A stretch of DNA of 64,000 nucleotides from Rhodocyclaceae bacterium (GTDB lineage: Bacteria > Pseudomonadota > Gammaproteobacteria > Burkholderiales > Rhodocyclaceae), in NCBI GenBank assembly GCA_006218025.1, contig VBWA01000021.1, forward strand, positions 1-64,000, given 5' to 3'. Position numbers and translations under genes: made by a program. Within the stretch, counting starts at the first letter, position 1; each line of letters opens with the position of its first letter. Of this stretch, positions 56,307 through 64,000 are shown one piece after another. The notes beneath the pieces were generated by a model. That model did no database searches, was not told the origin of the DNA, and saw nothing but the letters and a program-made list of their open reading frames with translations.

Positions 56307-57626
56307 CTATAGCAGTTCGCAAAACGGCAGGAAACGCACCGTGTCGCCGCGCCGGATGGCTTGCCCCGGCGGATTGTCGATCAGCCCGTCGGCCCAGGTG
56401 CAGGACGTCAGCACGCCGGAACTCTGGTTGGCGAACAGTTCCAGCCCGCCTTGCGCATTGACGCGGGCGCGCAGAAACTCGCGGCGCGGATCGCCCTTGC
56501 AGTCGAAATCGGCGCGCAGCGATTGTGCACGCGGCGTCACGCTCGATGTGCCCTGCGCCTTGAGGATGAAGGGCCGCACCAGCATGATGAAGGTGACGAA
56601 GCTGGAAACGGGATTGCCCGGCAGGCCGATGAAGGCAGCAGCAGCCTCAGTTGCCGTCTCAGTTGCCGTTGCCTGCCCGCGAAGCGGAATTCCAGGCACG
56701 CAGAGCGCGCCAGCGCCGTCCGCAGGGGATACCGCCCCCGGCTGCGCCGGAGGCATAACTTCTCGCCGGACTGAACCGAACGCCAGCGGCTTGCCCGGCT
56801 TGATCGCGATCTTCCACAGGTCGAGCGAGCCCTCGGCCTCGACCGCGGGCTTGACGTGATCTTCCTCGCCCACCGAAACGCCGCCGCTGGTGAGGATCAG
56901 GTCATTGGCGGCCGCGGCCTCGCGCAAGGCGGTACGCGTGGCATCGCGCGAATCGGGCACGATGCCGAGGTCCGCCACCTCGCAGCCGAGCCCTTCGAGC
57001 AGCGCGCGCAGCGTGTAGCGGTTGGAGTTGTAGATGCCGCCCGGCTTGAGCGGCTCGCCGGGCATCGCCAGTTCGTCGCCGGTCGAAAACAGCGCGACCC
57101 GCAGGCGGCGAAACACCGTGAGCTGAGCCGCGCCGACCGATGCGGCGACGCCGACGTGGGCTGCCGACAAGCGCGTTCCGGCGGCCAACACCTCGGCTCC
57201 GGCCGCGATGTCCTCTCCGCGACGGCGGATCCACTCGCCGGGGCGCGGCACATGATTCACCGTCACGCCGCCGTTATCCACCGCGCACAACTCCTGCATC
57301 ACCACGGCGTCGGCACCGGCCGGCAGCGGCGCCCCGGTGAAAATCCGCGCCGCCGTGCCTGCAGCCAGCACATGGCCGACGCTGCCCGCCGGAATGCGCT
57401 GGCCCACGACAAGCCGCGTACCGGCGGCGGGGACGTCGGCGCAGCGGACTGCGTAACCGTCCATCGAAGTGTTGTCCAGCGGCGGCACGTCGATGGTCGA
57501 ATGCAGGCCTTGCGCCAGGATCCGCCCCGCCGCTGCGTGCGTCGGCACGGCCTGCGTCTCGCGCACCGGGTTGGCGCCGGCCAGCAGCCGCCCCAGGGCC
57601 TCTTCGAAATCAAGCATGTCTCGCAT
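56307..57626 (-). CDS. moeA: Molybdopterin molybdenumtransferase with an in-frame insertion
   Basis: About 439 residues from an ATG at 57626 that overlaps the mobB stop. MoeA core: PPLDNTSMDGYAV, GAPLPAGADAVVM, ILTSGGVSVGEEDHVK, IAIKPGKPLAFG and GLPGNPVSSFVTF. Between LAFG and FIGLPGNP there are about 40 extra residues compared with E. coli, including GALCVPGIPLRGQATA from the 49-bp repeat and a short TET/ATE repeat (12-bp tandem). The insert sits close to the active-site loop. It inserts molybdate into molybdopterin-AMP. Confidence 0.93.
   Translation of the reverse strand: MRDMLDFEEALGRLLAGANPVRETQAVPTHAAAGRILAQGLHSTIDVPPLDNTSMDGYAVRCADVPAAGTRLVVGQRIPAGSVGHVLAAGTAARIFTGAPLPAGADAVVMQELCAVDNGGVTVNHVPRPGEWIRRRGEDIAAGAEVLAAGTRLSAAHVGVAASVGAAQLTVFRRLRVALFSTGDELAMPGEPLKPGGIYNSNRYTLRALLEGLGCEVADLGIVPDSRDATRTALREAAAANDLILTSGGVSVGEEDHVKPAVEAEGSLDLWKIAIKPGKPLAFGSVRREVMPPAQPGAVSPADGAGALCVPGIPLRGQATATETATEAAAAFIGLPGNPVSSFVTFIMLVRPFILKAQGTSSVTPRAQSLRADFDCKGDPRREFLRARVNAQGGLELFANQSSGVLTSCTWADGLIDNPPGQAIRRGDTVRFLPFCELL
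56672..56720 (-). repeat. 49-bp repeat, moeA copy
   Basis: 43 of 49 bases identical to 55872-55920 in moaE and in the same frame (CVPGIPLRGQ). Confidence 0.85.
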
Positions 57627-58135
57627 CAACGAAACCCCATGTGGCGCAGGATGAAATCGGCAATCGCATCGCGATCGTTGAGATCGAGCACCGGCAGCTT
57701 GGTCTGCTGCGCCACCACTCCGGGCTCATCAGTCGCAATCGCCACGATGGTCTCGACGCCGCTGCCGGCGATCAGCGGCTTGCCGACCGAAGGGCGATGC
57801 ACTTCCAGCTTGGGGATCGGCGTGTATTTGAAACCCTCGACCAGCACCAGGTCGCACTCGGAAAAGCGCGCGATCTGCTCGTCCAGCGAAGGCTCCGGCG
57901 CGCCGCGCAGTTCATGCATCAGCACCCAGCGCTGCTCGGAAATCAGCAGCACCTCGGCGCAGCCCGCCTCGCGCAGGCGGTAGGAATCCTTGCCAGGATG
58001 GTCGATGTCGAAACGATGGTGCGCGTGCTTGATCAGCGAAACGCGCAGGCCCGTCGCCGTCAGGCGCGGGATCAGCGCCTCCAGCAACGTGGTTTTGCCC
58101 GAGCCGGAATAGCCGGCAAGACCGAAGGTTTTCAT
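57626..58135 (-). CDS. mobB: Molybdopterin-guanine dinucleotide biosynthesis protein MobB
   Basis: 169 residues from the ATG at 58135. P-loop GYSGSGKTTLLEALI, VSLIKHAHHRFDIDHPGKDSYR and LVLVEGFKYTPIPKLEVHR are MobB signatures. A GTP-binding adapter in bis-MGD cofactor synthesis; no mobA is in the window. Overlaps both neighbours. Confidence 0.93.
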   Translation of the reverse strand: MKTFGLAGYSGSGKTTLLEALIPRLTATGLRVSLIKHAHHRFDIDHPGKDSYRLREAGCAEVLLISEQRWVLMHELRGAPEPSLDEQIARFSECDLVLVEGFKYTPIPKLEVHRPSVGKPLIAGSGVETIVAIATDEPGVVAQQTKLPVLDLNDRDAIADFILRHMGFR

Positions 58136-59442
58136 GTCGAAGGCACCGTCAACACGGGAGCGAAGCCGCCGCCGGGCGTGCGAAAGTTGGTGGTCTGTCC
58201 CTGCCACAACCGCGCCGCGATCAACTGCACATGCCCGGCATAAACGTAGTTGCGCAGATCGAGCTTGAGCTCTACCGGCGCCTCGTCCACCCGCAGCGTG
58301 CGCAAGGACGGCGGCACCAGCGCCTGCGCGATGTAGTTGCCGGCCAGCACTTCGTCGAAGACGCGCTTGGTGATCTTGTCGCCGCGATACGCGGCCTTGG
58401 AGCCGTAACCCGCCGCCGGCTTGAAGAAGAGTTGCTTGCGCCGCGCCCACAAGTCGTCGGCGTGACCGGGTACGACCAGCTCGGTGCGCGGAATCTTGTT
58501 CGCCAGCGTGGCGCGCGTCTCGGCATCGACGCCCCATCCGGCCAGCAGCGCGTCATCGCACAAGGCCACCAGGTTGCGCTTGTCGGCGTACAGGGCGTGC
58601 GCCTGCGGGTGCGGCGTGATCAGCGCCGCATCGGTGAGCCACGCTTCGCGCAACGCTGCATTGGCCGGCGCTTCCAGCGCGAAATCAGTGAGCCGGTTGT
58701 AGACCAGGTCGATGCGCGAACCGCCATGCCCACCGTACCAAAGCGCGCCGTCGCGCAGGGCCAGTTCCCGCGGATCGCAGATCACCGCCTCGATGCCGGC
58801 ATTCTCGAACAGGCGCTGGAACAGCACGAACTCGGGATAGAGGTATTGCGTCAGCGGCGCTTCGTCGACGATTGCGATGCGTTTCGGCGTATCACCAGCG
58901 CCGACTTTCCCGGCAACCGCGGCAGCAAAGGCGCGCCACTCGGCACGGAACATTTCGAGGAACAGGTTCTCCGGCGTTTCGGAGCCGAGATCGCCGGGCA
59001 GCAGCGCTTCGACGTCATCGCAGCAGGCCTTCTGCGCGCGCGCCAGCAGGGCATTGAGCAGGCCGCCGCCAGCATTGGTATTGATCTCGATGAGTTGCGG
59101 CCCGGTATTTCCTAAATGAAAGTCGTAGCCGAGGAAAACCCCGGGCGCCGCCGACCGATGCCGCGCACTCTCCGGCGCCCAGGCCAGCACATGCTCGCGA
59201 TACGCGGGCAGCGCGACGACGCGCTCGACGGCGGCGACCAGGCGCGCCATGCGCTGCACGTGCTCGGCGCTGACGAAGGCCACCGAATCCGAGAACAAGT
59301 GCGGCCGCCCCGCCATCACCTCGGCGTGAAAGCCAGGGCTGACGCGTTCGAGCTCGGCCTCCAGCCCCGCGCGGTCGAGCGAAACGCACTGGCACCCGGC
59401 ATTCAGCCGGTCGGCGAGTTCGATGCTGTAGTGGTTACTCAT
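58132..59442 (-). CDS. Conserved ATP-grasp-like protein of unknown function
   Basis: 436 residues. LIEINTNAGGGLLNALLARAQ, KPAAGYGSKAAYRGDKITKRVF and YIAQALVPP resemble the substrate and ATP-binding loops of ATP-grasp ligases, but no specific family is recognised. It overlaps dinG (8 bases) and mobB (4 bases), so it is in the middle of the operon. The loop GKVGAGDT comes from a dispersed-repeat copy. Confidence 0.7.
   Translation of the reverse strand: MSNHYSIELADRLNAGCQCVSLDRAGLEAELERVSPGFHAEVMAGRPHLFSDSVAFVSAEHVQRMARLVAAVERVVALPAYREHVLAWAPESARHRSAAPGVFLGYDFHLGNTGPQLIEINTNAGGGLLNALLARAQKACCDDVEALLPGDLGSETPENLFLEMFRAEWRAFAAAVAGKVGAGDTPKRIAIVDEAPLTQYLYPEFVLFQRLFENAGIEAVICDPRELALRDGALWYGGHGGSRIDLVYNRLTDFALEAPANAALREAWLTDAALITPHPQAHALYADKRNLVALCDDALLAGWGVDAETRATLANKIPRTELVVPGHADDLWARRKQLFFKPAAGYGSKAAYRGDKITKRVFDEVLAGNYIAQALVPPSLRTLRVDEAPVELKLDLRNYVYAGHVQLIAARLWQGQTTNFRTPGGGFAPVLTVPST
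58886..58908 (+). repeat. Dispersed repeat copy in the ATP-grasp-like gene
   Basis: GGCGTATCA then CCAGCGCCGACTTT, coding KVGAGDTP on the minus strand. Confidence 0.7.
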
Positions 59443-61405
59443 GCGGCAATTCTACCGGCAGCGCACGGAGGAAGAAGTTTTCGACCTCGACCACATCGCG
59501 CGTGCGGCGCATCGGCGGCAGCGAGCGCCAGATGGCTTTGCCGTAGGGCTTGCCGGTCAGGCGTGGGTCGCAGATCATCAGCACGCCGCGGTCGTCCTCG
59601 TCGCGGATCAGCCGGCCCGAGCCCTGCTTCATGCTGATCACCGCGCGCGGCAACTGGTATTCCATGAAGGGGTTGCGCCCCGCCGCGCGCAGGCGGTCGA
59701 TGCGCGCCGACAGCACCGGGTCGTCCGGCGGCGCGAAGGGCAGCTTGTCGATCACTACCAGCGACAAGGCCTCGCCGCGCACATCGACGCCCTCCCAGAA
59801 ACTCTGGCTGGCGACCAGGATCGCATTGCCGAGAAAGCGGAAGCGCTCCAGCAATTCCGTGCGCGAGCCTTCGCCCTGCATCAGCAGCGGCAGTTCGAGG
59901 CCTTCGGCGGCGAGCTTTTCCTGCAGCAGCTCGCGGATGCGGCGCATCGCGCGCAGCGAAGTGCACAGCACGAAGGCGCGCCCGCCCGAGGCGCGGATCG
60001 CCGGCCAGGCGGCTTCCGCCACGGCTTCCTGGTACATCGCGCTGTTGGGGTCGGGCATGCCGGTCGGCGAATACAGCAGCGCATTTTTCTCGTAGTTGAA
60101 AGGGCTGCCCCACACCGCGGTATCGGCTTCGGCCAGGCCGAGTTCGCCGCAGTAGTGCGAAAAGTTGCTGCCCACTGCCAGCGTCGCCGAGGTGAAAATC
60201 CAGGCGCGCGGATGGCCTTCCATCTGGCGCTGGAAGATCGGCGCGATGTCGAGCGGCGTCAGGTTCAGCGACATCGCCTGCGAATAGACCTCGACCCACT
60301 TCACTACATCATCACCGCCGGAAACTTCGAGATCCGCCGCGCCCCGGCGCCAGCGCTTGAGCCCCTGCGCCAGCTCCTGCGCGCGGCGTAGGCAGTTGGC
60401 CAGGCCCTCGCCGCGGTCGGCCTGGGTTTCAAGGTGGCGCCCGAGTTCCTGCACCGCATCCACCAGCCCCTGCAGGGCTGCGCCGAATTCCGCCTCGCCT
60501 TCCAGCTTCGCCGCCGGCAGGCGCAGGTTCTCGCCCTTCACCGCCAGGCGCAGGTCGCGCGCCGCCTTGTCCAGCGCCTGTGCGGCGTCCTGCAACGGCG
60601 CGTAGTCCTTCGCGGCGACGATGCCCTCGTTGCGCGTGTCGCGCGCCAGCTCGATGATCTGCGTGGTCGATACGCTCTCGCCGAAGAACAGCCCCGCCAC
60701 CTCCGGCAACTGGTGCGCCTCGTCGAAGATGATGGTGTTGCAGGCCGGCAGCAGTTCGCCCATGCCCTCGTCCTTGAGCATCACGTCGGCGAAGAACAGG
60801 TGGTGATTGACCACCACCACATCGGCCGTCAGCGCATCCTGCCGCGCCGCCAGCACGAAGCACTCCTTCACGTTCGGGCATTCCTGGCCGAGGCAGTTCT
60901 CGCGCGTCGAGGTCGCCACGCCCCACGCCGCGGAATCCTCCGGCACATCGATGCATTCGGCCTTGTCGCCGGTCCGCGTGCGTTCGGCGAAGCGCGCGAT
61001 CTTGCGCAGGTGCCCCGCTTCTTCGCGCGAAGCCAGCCGCCCGGCGCTCATCGCGTGCTCCAGGTGATAGGGACAGACGTAGTTGGCGCGCCCCTTCAGC
61101 AGCGCGATCGAGGCGCCGACCTTGAGCGCATCGCGCACCGTCGGCAGGTCGCGGTTGAAGAGCTGGTCCTGCAGCGTCTTGGTGCCGGTGGAAACGATCA
61201 CCTTGCCGCCCGAGAGCAGCGCCGGCACGAGGTAGGCGAAGGTCTTGCCGGTGCCGGTGCCGGCCTCCGTCACCAGCGCCAGATTGCCCGCGATGGCCGC
61301 CGCGATGCGCTGCGCCATCTCCAACTGCTGCGGCCGTGGGCGAAAGCCTGGCACGGCAGCGGCGAGCGGCCCCTCGGGGGCGAAGATGCGGTCAAGATCG
61401 GACAT
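59435..61405 (-). CDS. DinG/YoaA-family ATP-dependent DNA helicase
   Basis: 656 residues from the ATG at 61405; an upstream extension in frame holds a repeat and is unlikely to be translated. Superfamily 2 helicase with Walker A EAGTGTGKTFAY, DEAH in IIFDEAHQLPE, and [4Fe-4S] cysteines in NYVCPYH, NCLGQECPN and KECFV. XPD/DinG-like 5'-3' helicase for structured DNA or R-loops. First gene of the dinG-moa operon. Confidence 0.92.
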   Translation of the reverse strand: MSDLDRIFAPEGPLAAAVPGFRPRPQQLEMAQRIAAAIAGNLALVTEAGTGTGKTFAYLVPALLSGGKVIVSTGTKTLQDQLFNRDLPTVRDALKVGASIALLKGRANYVCPYHLEHAMSAGRLASREEAGHLRKIARFAERTRTGDKAECIDVPEDSAAWGVATSTRENCLGQECPNVKECFVLAARQDALTADVVVVNHHLFFADVMLKDEGMGELLPACNTIIFDEAHQLPEVAGLFFGESVSTTQIIELARDTRNEGIVAAKDYAPLQDAAQALDKAARDLRLAVKGENLRLPAAKLEGEAEFGAALQGLVDAVQELGRHLETQADRGEGLANCLRRAQELAQGLKRWRRGAADLEVSGGDDVVKWVEVYSQAMSLNLTPLDIAPIFQRQMEGHPRAWIFTSATLAVGSNFSHYCGELGLAEADTAVWGSPFNYEKNALLYSPTGMPDPNSAMYQEAVAEAAWPAIRASGGRAFVLCTSLRAMRRIRELLQEKLAAEGLELPLLMQGEGSRTELLERFRFLGNAILVASQSFWEGVDVRGEALSLVVIDKLPFAPPDDPVLSARIDRLRAAGRNPFMEYQLPRAVISMKQGSGRLIRDEDDRGVLMICDPRLTGKPYGKAIWRSLPPMRRTRDVVEVENFFLRALPVELPHE

Positions 61406-61453
61406 GGCGGGCGCGGCATGGTAGCACGCGGCGGCATGTACCCCGCCACACGC

Positions 61454-61477
61454 AAAAGTCGGCGCCGGCAATACGGC
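61454..61477 (-). repeat. Divergent dispersed-repeat copy upstream of dinG
   Basis: GCCGTATTG then CCGGCGCCGACTTTT (one change in the 12-mer), about 50 bases above the dinG ATG. Confidence 0.5.
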
Positions 61478-61498
61478 GCCGGAGATGTCGCAAAGCAC

Positions 61499-61993
61499 AG
61501 CCTCGGGTCACACTGCGCCAGCGAGCGCGGCAAATTCTTCGCCCACCATCCGATGTTCAATCGGGTGGCTGCCGCCACCTCCTATTTGAATGCGCGATGG
61601 AATAGCGCCGCGAGCGAAGGACGCGGCGCTGTCGGTGAAATGAGCCTTTGACGTGCATCAATGCGGCCGCGCCGTTCGCGACTATCTTGTCTGCACATAC
61701 TCGCATGTCGGCAGGATTGCACCATCGCTGCCTTGCAACAGCATCGAAATCGGTCGAATTTTCGACGAAGGGTATCTGATGCGGAACAGTCTTCCAAACA
61801 AGTTTCCTGAAATCGGTCCCGGCACGCGTTCAGCCGTGATCAGGGCGGAGAATTGCCGCCTGGCGCGGCAAGCTGGCCCGGACCGCAATCTCCGTTGCCC
61901 CGATGCCGGAAGGTGGACGCGCATGATCGAATCCGCAAAGGCCGGATCGGGTTTCCCATCCTCGCAGGGTCGGGCGCGCGAAAAGAGGCGGCC
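61499..61993. other. Intergenic region between dinG and glpA
   Basis: 495 bases between divergent genes with an FNR-like site but no gene seen with confidence; a 115-codon open frame at 61653-61997 has no family features. The stretch may be a long leader of the glp operon. Confidence 0.5.
61648..61661 (+). promoter_or_regulatory. FNR-like site upstream of glpA
   Basis: TTGACGTGCATCAA, 9 of 10 matches to TTGATnnnnATCAA, about 340 bases before glpA. Confidence 0.5.
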
Positions 61994-63625
61994 TTGATTT
62001 CCCCACCTCGCATCCAGACCCAGGTCCTGATCATCGGCGGGGGCGTCACGGGTACCGCACTGGCCCGCGATCTTGCGTTGCGCGGCGTCGATTGCGTCCT
62101 CGTCGAGAAAGACGACATCAACGCCGGCGCCTCGGGGCGCAATCATGGCCTGCTTCACAGCGGCGCCAGATACGTCGCCGGCGACCGCGAAGCGGCGATG
62201 GAATGCTGCGCGGAGGGCGAAATTCTCAAGCGCGTGGCGGCGCAGGCGATCCACGACAGCGGCGGCTATTTCGTCGCCGTGGAAGGGGACGACGAACGCT
62301 ACATCGCCGACTTCCCGCTGTACTGCGCGCGGGCGGGAATCGGGACGCGCGCGGTCGACGTCGCAACGGCGCGCGCGCTGGAACCTGCGCTCTCGGACCG
62401 GGCGATAGCGGTGTTCGAGGTCGCCGACGCATCGATCGACCCGTTCCAGCTTTCGCTGGAGAGCATGGCCCAGGCCCGCAGCCTGGGCGCGCGACTGATG
62501 CGGCGCACTCGCGTCGTCGGCCTCGAACGTGAAGGCAGGCTGATCCGCGCGGTGCGGGTTCGATCCATGGCTGGCGGGGAAGATGTGCGGATCGAAGCCG
62601 CGCAGGTGGTGAACGCCGCGGGAGCGTGGGCACGGGAAGTGGCGCTGCTCGCCGGAGCGCCGATCGACATGACGTATTCCCAGGGCACGCTGCTGGTCAC
62701 GCACACACGCCTGGCCAGTCGTGTGGTGAACCGCCTGCGGCGCCCCGGCAACGGCGACATACTGATGCCGGGCGGGACTGTTTCCCTCGTCGGCACGACG
62801 TCCACGCGGGTAGACGCCCTGGATGACATTCACCCGACGACAGCCGATGCCGACCTGATTGTCGAGGAGGCTACGCGCATGCTGCCGGCGCTGGCGACGA
62901 TGCGCTTCATCCGGGCTTTCGCGGGAGTACGTCCGCTGCTGGGCTCCCCCGGCGCGGCGGACAGCCGTTCCGTCTCCCGCGGGTTCGCCCTGATCGACCA
63001 CGAAGACCATGGCCTGGACAACCTGGCGACGATTACCGGCGGCAAGCTCACCACCTGCCGGCTGATGGCCGAGCGGGCCGCCGATCTGGTCTGCCGGCGG
63101 CTCGGCGTGACCCGCCCCTGTGTCACCGCCACGACGCCCCTGCCGGCGGTCCCGGAATGCGAATGGACCGAGCCGGGTCGTTCGGCGCGCGAGTGGATGC
63201 GTTCCCACGCATCGGATGACACGCTCCTATGCGAATGCGAAATGGTGCCGGGCAGCACGGTCGATGCCATCTTCGACGCGCTGCGCGCTGCGGGCGACAC
63301 GCCGACACTGACCGACCTCGGCCTGCGCAGCCGCGTCGGCAAGGGGCCCTGCCAAGGGGGTTTCTGCGCCGTGCGCACCGTCGCCCACCTGTATCAGCGC
63401 GGCGACTTCCACACGCAACACGGCCTCGCCGAGATTCTCGATTTCTTCGGCGAGCGCTGGCGCGGCCAGCGCGCAATCCTGTGGGGCGAGCAACTCGCCC
63501 AGGCCGAGTTGATGGAGGCGCTCCACTGCGGCCTGTTCGGTGAGGAGCTGCGCGGCGAAGGATTGCGTCGCGCCGGGCCGCCCGCCGCCCCGAACGCCGA
63601 TCCAGCGGACAAATCCTCACCATGA
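61994..63625 (+). CDS. glpA: Anaerobic glycerol-3-phosphate dehydrogenase subunit A
   Basis: 543 residues from a TTG with AGAGG upstream. FAD motif GGGVTGTALARDLALRG, then GASGRNHGLLHSGARYV and TYSQGTLLVTH of the GlpA/GlpD family. C-terminal BFD-like [2Fe-2S] domain with CECEMVP and GPCQGGFC. It oxidises glycerol-3-phosphate to dihydroxyacetone phosphate, feeding electrons to quinone under anaerobic respiration. It overlaps glpB by 4 bases. Confidence 0.93.
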   Translation: MISPPRIQTQVLIIGGGVTGTALARDLALRGVDCVLVEKDDINAGASGRNHGLLHSGARYVAGDREAAMECCAEGEILKRVAAQAIHDSGGYFVAVEGDDERYIADFPLYCARAGIGTRAVDVATARALEPALSDRAIAVFEVADASIDPFQLSLESMAQARSLGARLMRRTRVVGLEREGRLIRAVRVRSMAGGEDVRIEAAQVVNAAGAWAREVALLAGAPIDMTYSQGTLLVTHTRLASRVVNRLRRPGNGDILMPGGTVSLVGTTSTRVDALDDIHPTTADADLIVEEATRMLPALATMRFIRAFAGVRPLLGSPGAADSRSVSRGFALIDHEDHGLDNLATITGGKLTTCRLMAERAADLVCRRLGVTRPCVTATTPLPAVPECEWTEPGRSAREWMRSHASDDTLLCECEMVPGSTVDAIFDALRAAGDTPTLTDLGLRSRVGKGPCQGGFCAVRTVAHLYQRGDFHTQHGLAEILDFFGERWRGQRAILWGEQLAQAELMEALHCGLFGEELRGEGLRRAGPPAAPNADPADKSSP

Positions 63626-64000
63626 CGGGCGAACGGCGGAACAGCTTCGACGTCGCCGTGATCGGCGCCGGGATGGCGGGCATGGCGGCAGCCCTGTTTG
63701 CCGCGCAACGGGGCCTTTCGTGCATTCAGGTCGGCAGCGGCGGCGGCGTTTTGTTCGCGAGCGGACTGCTGGACCTGCTGGCTGTCCACCCGGCGGCGGA
63801 GGGTCGCCAGTGGCAATCCCCCTTCGCCGCCCTCGCCGCACTCGCGCGGGAGCAGCCCGACCACCCGCTGGCACGGGTCGATCCGGCCTCGATCCGTACC
63901 GCCTTCGAAACCTTCGTCACGGCGCTTGGCGAAGCGGGGCTTGCATATGCTCCGCTGGATGAGCGGAACCGGAAGGTGCTGACATCGATCGGAACGCTCA
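63622..64000 (+). CDS. glpB: Anaerobic glycerol-3-phosphate dehydrogenase subunit B (partial)
   Basis: 126 codons, cut by the window edge. N-terminal FAD motif VIGAGMAGMAAALFAAQRG and GGGVLFASGLLDLLAVHP fit GlpB. It overlaps glpA (ATGA). Confidence 0.9.
   Translation, partial: MTGERRNSFDVAVIGAGMAGMAAALFAAQRGLSCIQVGSGGGVLFASGLLDLLAVHPAAEGRQWQSPFAALAALAREQPDHPLARVDPASIRTAFETFVTALGEAGLAYAPLDERNRKVLTSIGTL

Noticed and set aside
61653-61997. 115-codon open frame between dinG and glpA
   Set aside because: No recognisable family, no good ribosome site, and it runs into the glpA start.

Overview
This 64 kb window is GC-rich bacterial chromosome, almost certainly from a betaproteobacterium (Rhodocyclales or a relative; inferred from gene content and arrangement, not from rRNA). 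The evidence is an fbpABC iron transporter, an hpnCDE squalene cluster, a PHA phasin, a tig-clpP-clpX-lon cluster flanked by tRNA genes, and aat/bpt N-degron transferases. There is no rRNA, prophage, transposase or CRISPR array. Genes are densely packed, with many 4-base ATGA overlaps.

Layout. 1-5272 (minus): a type I secretion operon (ABC transporter, membrane fusion protein, LuxR-type regulator) ending in the start of a LapA-type giant adhesin with a duplicated retention module and a candidate LapG cleavage site. 5569-8524: propionyl-CoA synthetase and an AcuI/YhdH-type reductase. 8681-14982: an NlpC/P60 peptidase, then the Fur-boxed fbpA and fbpB/fbpC genes with a CDGSH iron-sulfur protein between them; fbpC overlaps aat, which overlaps bpt. 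15028-20015: a peptide-type solute-binding lipoprotein, fabI and ppiD. 20069-26158: tRNA-Val, lon (candidate sigma-32 promoter), clpX, clpP, tig and tRNA-Leu. 26367-29423: hpnC-hpnD-hpnE. 29656-31689: a small binding-protein/Hpt remnant, a Phd-VapC toxin-antitoxin pair and a YbbA-type ATPase divergent from tesA. 31688-35802: tesA, mnmH, an AlgZ/AlgR-type two-component pair and a methyltransferase. 35852-45796: a signalling and acyl-CoA block of two class III nucleotide cyclases flanking a Pat-type lysine acetyltransferase, plus tag, an acyl-CoA synthetase and an MFS transporter. 45878-49738: glycine-zipper and secreted proteins, a second Phd-VapC pair with an AbrB-type scrap, and an AlkB-like monooxygenase. 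49739-55397: clpB and a DUF1304 gene, both disrupted by apparent out-of-frame deletions, a catalase-like protein, a phasin and a diguanylate cyclase. 55534-61405 (minus): dinG, an ATP-grasp-like gene, mobB, moeA, moaD and moaE in one tight operon. 61994-64000: glpA and the start of glpB, with an FNR-like site upstream.

The most striking signal not explained by genes is a dispersed short repeat. The 12-mer CCAGCGCCGACT occurs nine times exactly, on both strands, inside and between genes, and is usually preceded by GCCGT and four variable bases. A related 49-bp repeat sits in frame inside both moaE and moeA and adds about 17 residues to MoaE. Other points of note are an 11-G tract and hairpin between the LuxR-type gene and the adhesin, a cyclase-hemerythrin fusion with one altered metal ligand, the cyclase/acetyltransferase/acyl-CoA-synthetase neighbourhood, and a cysteine cluster in FbpC.
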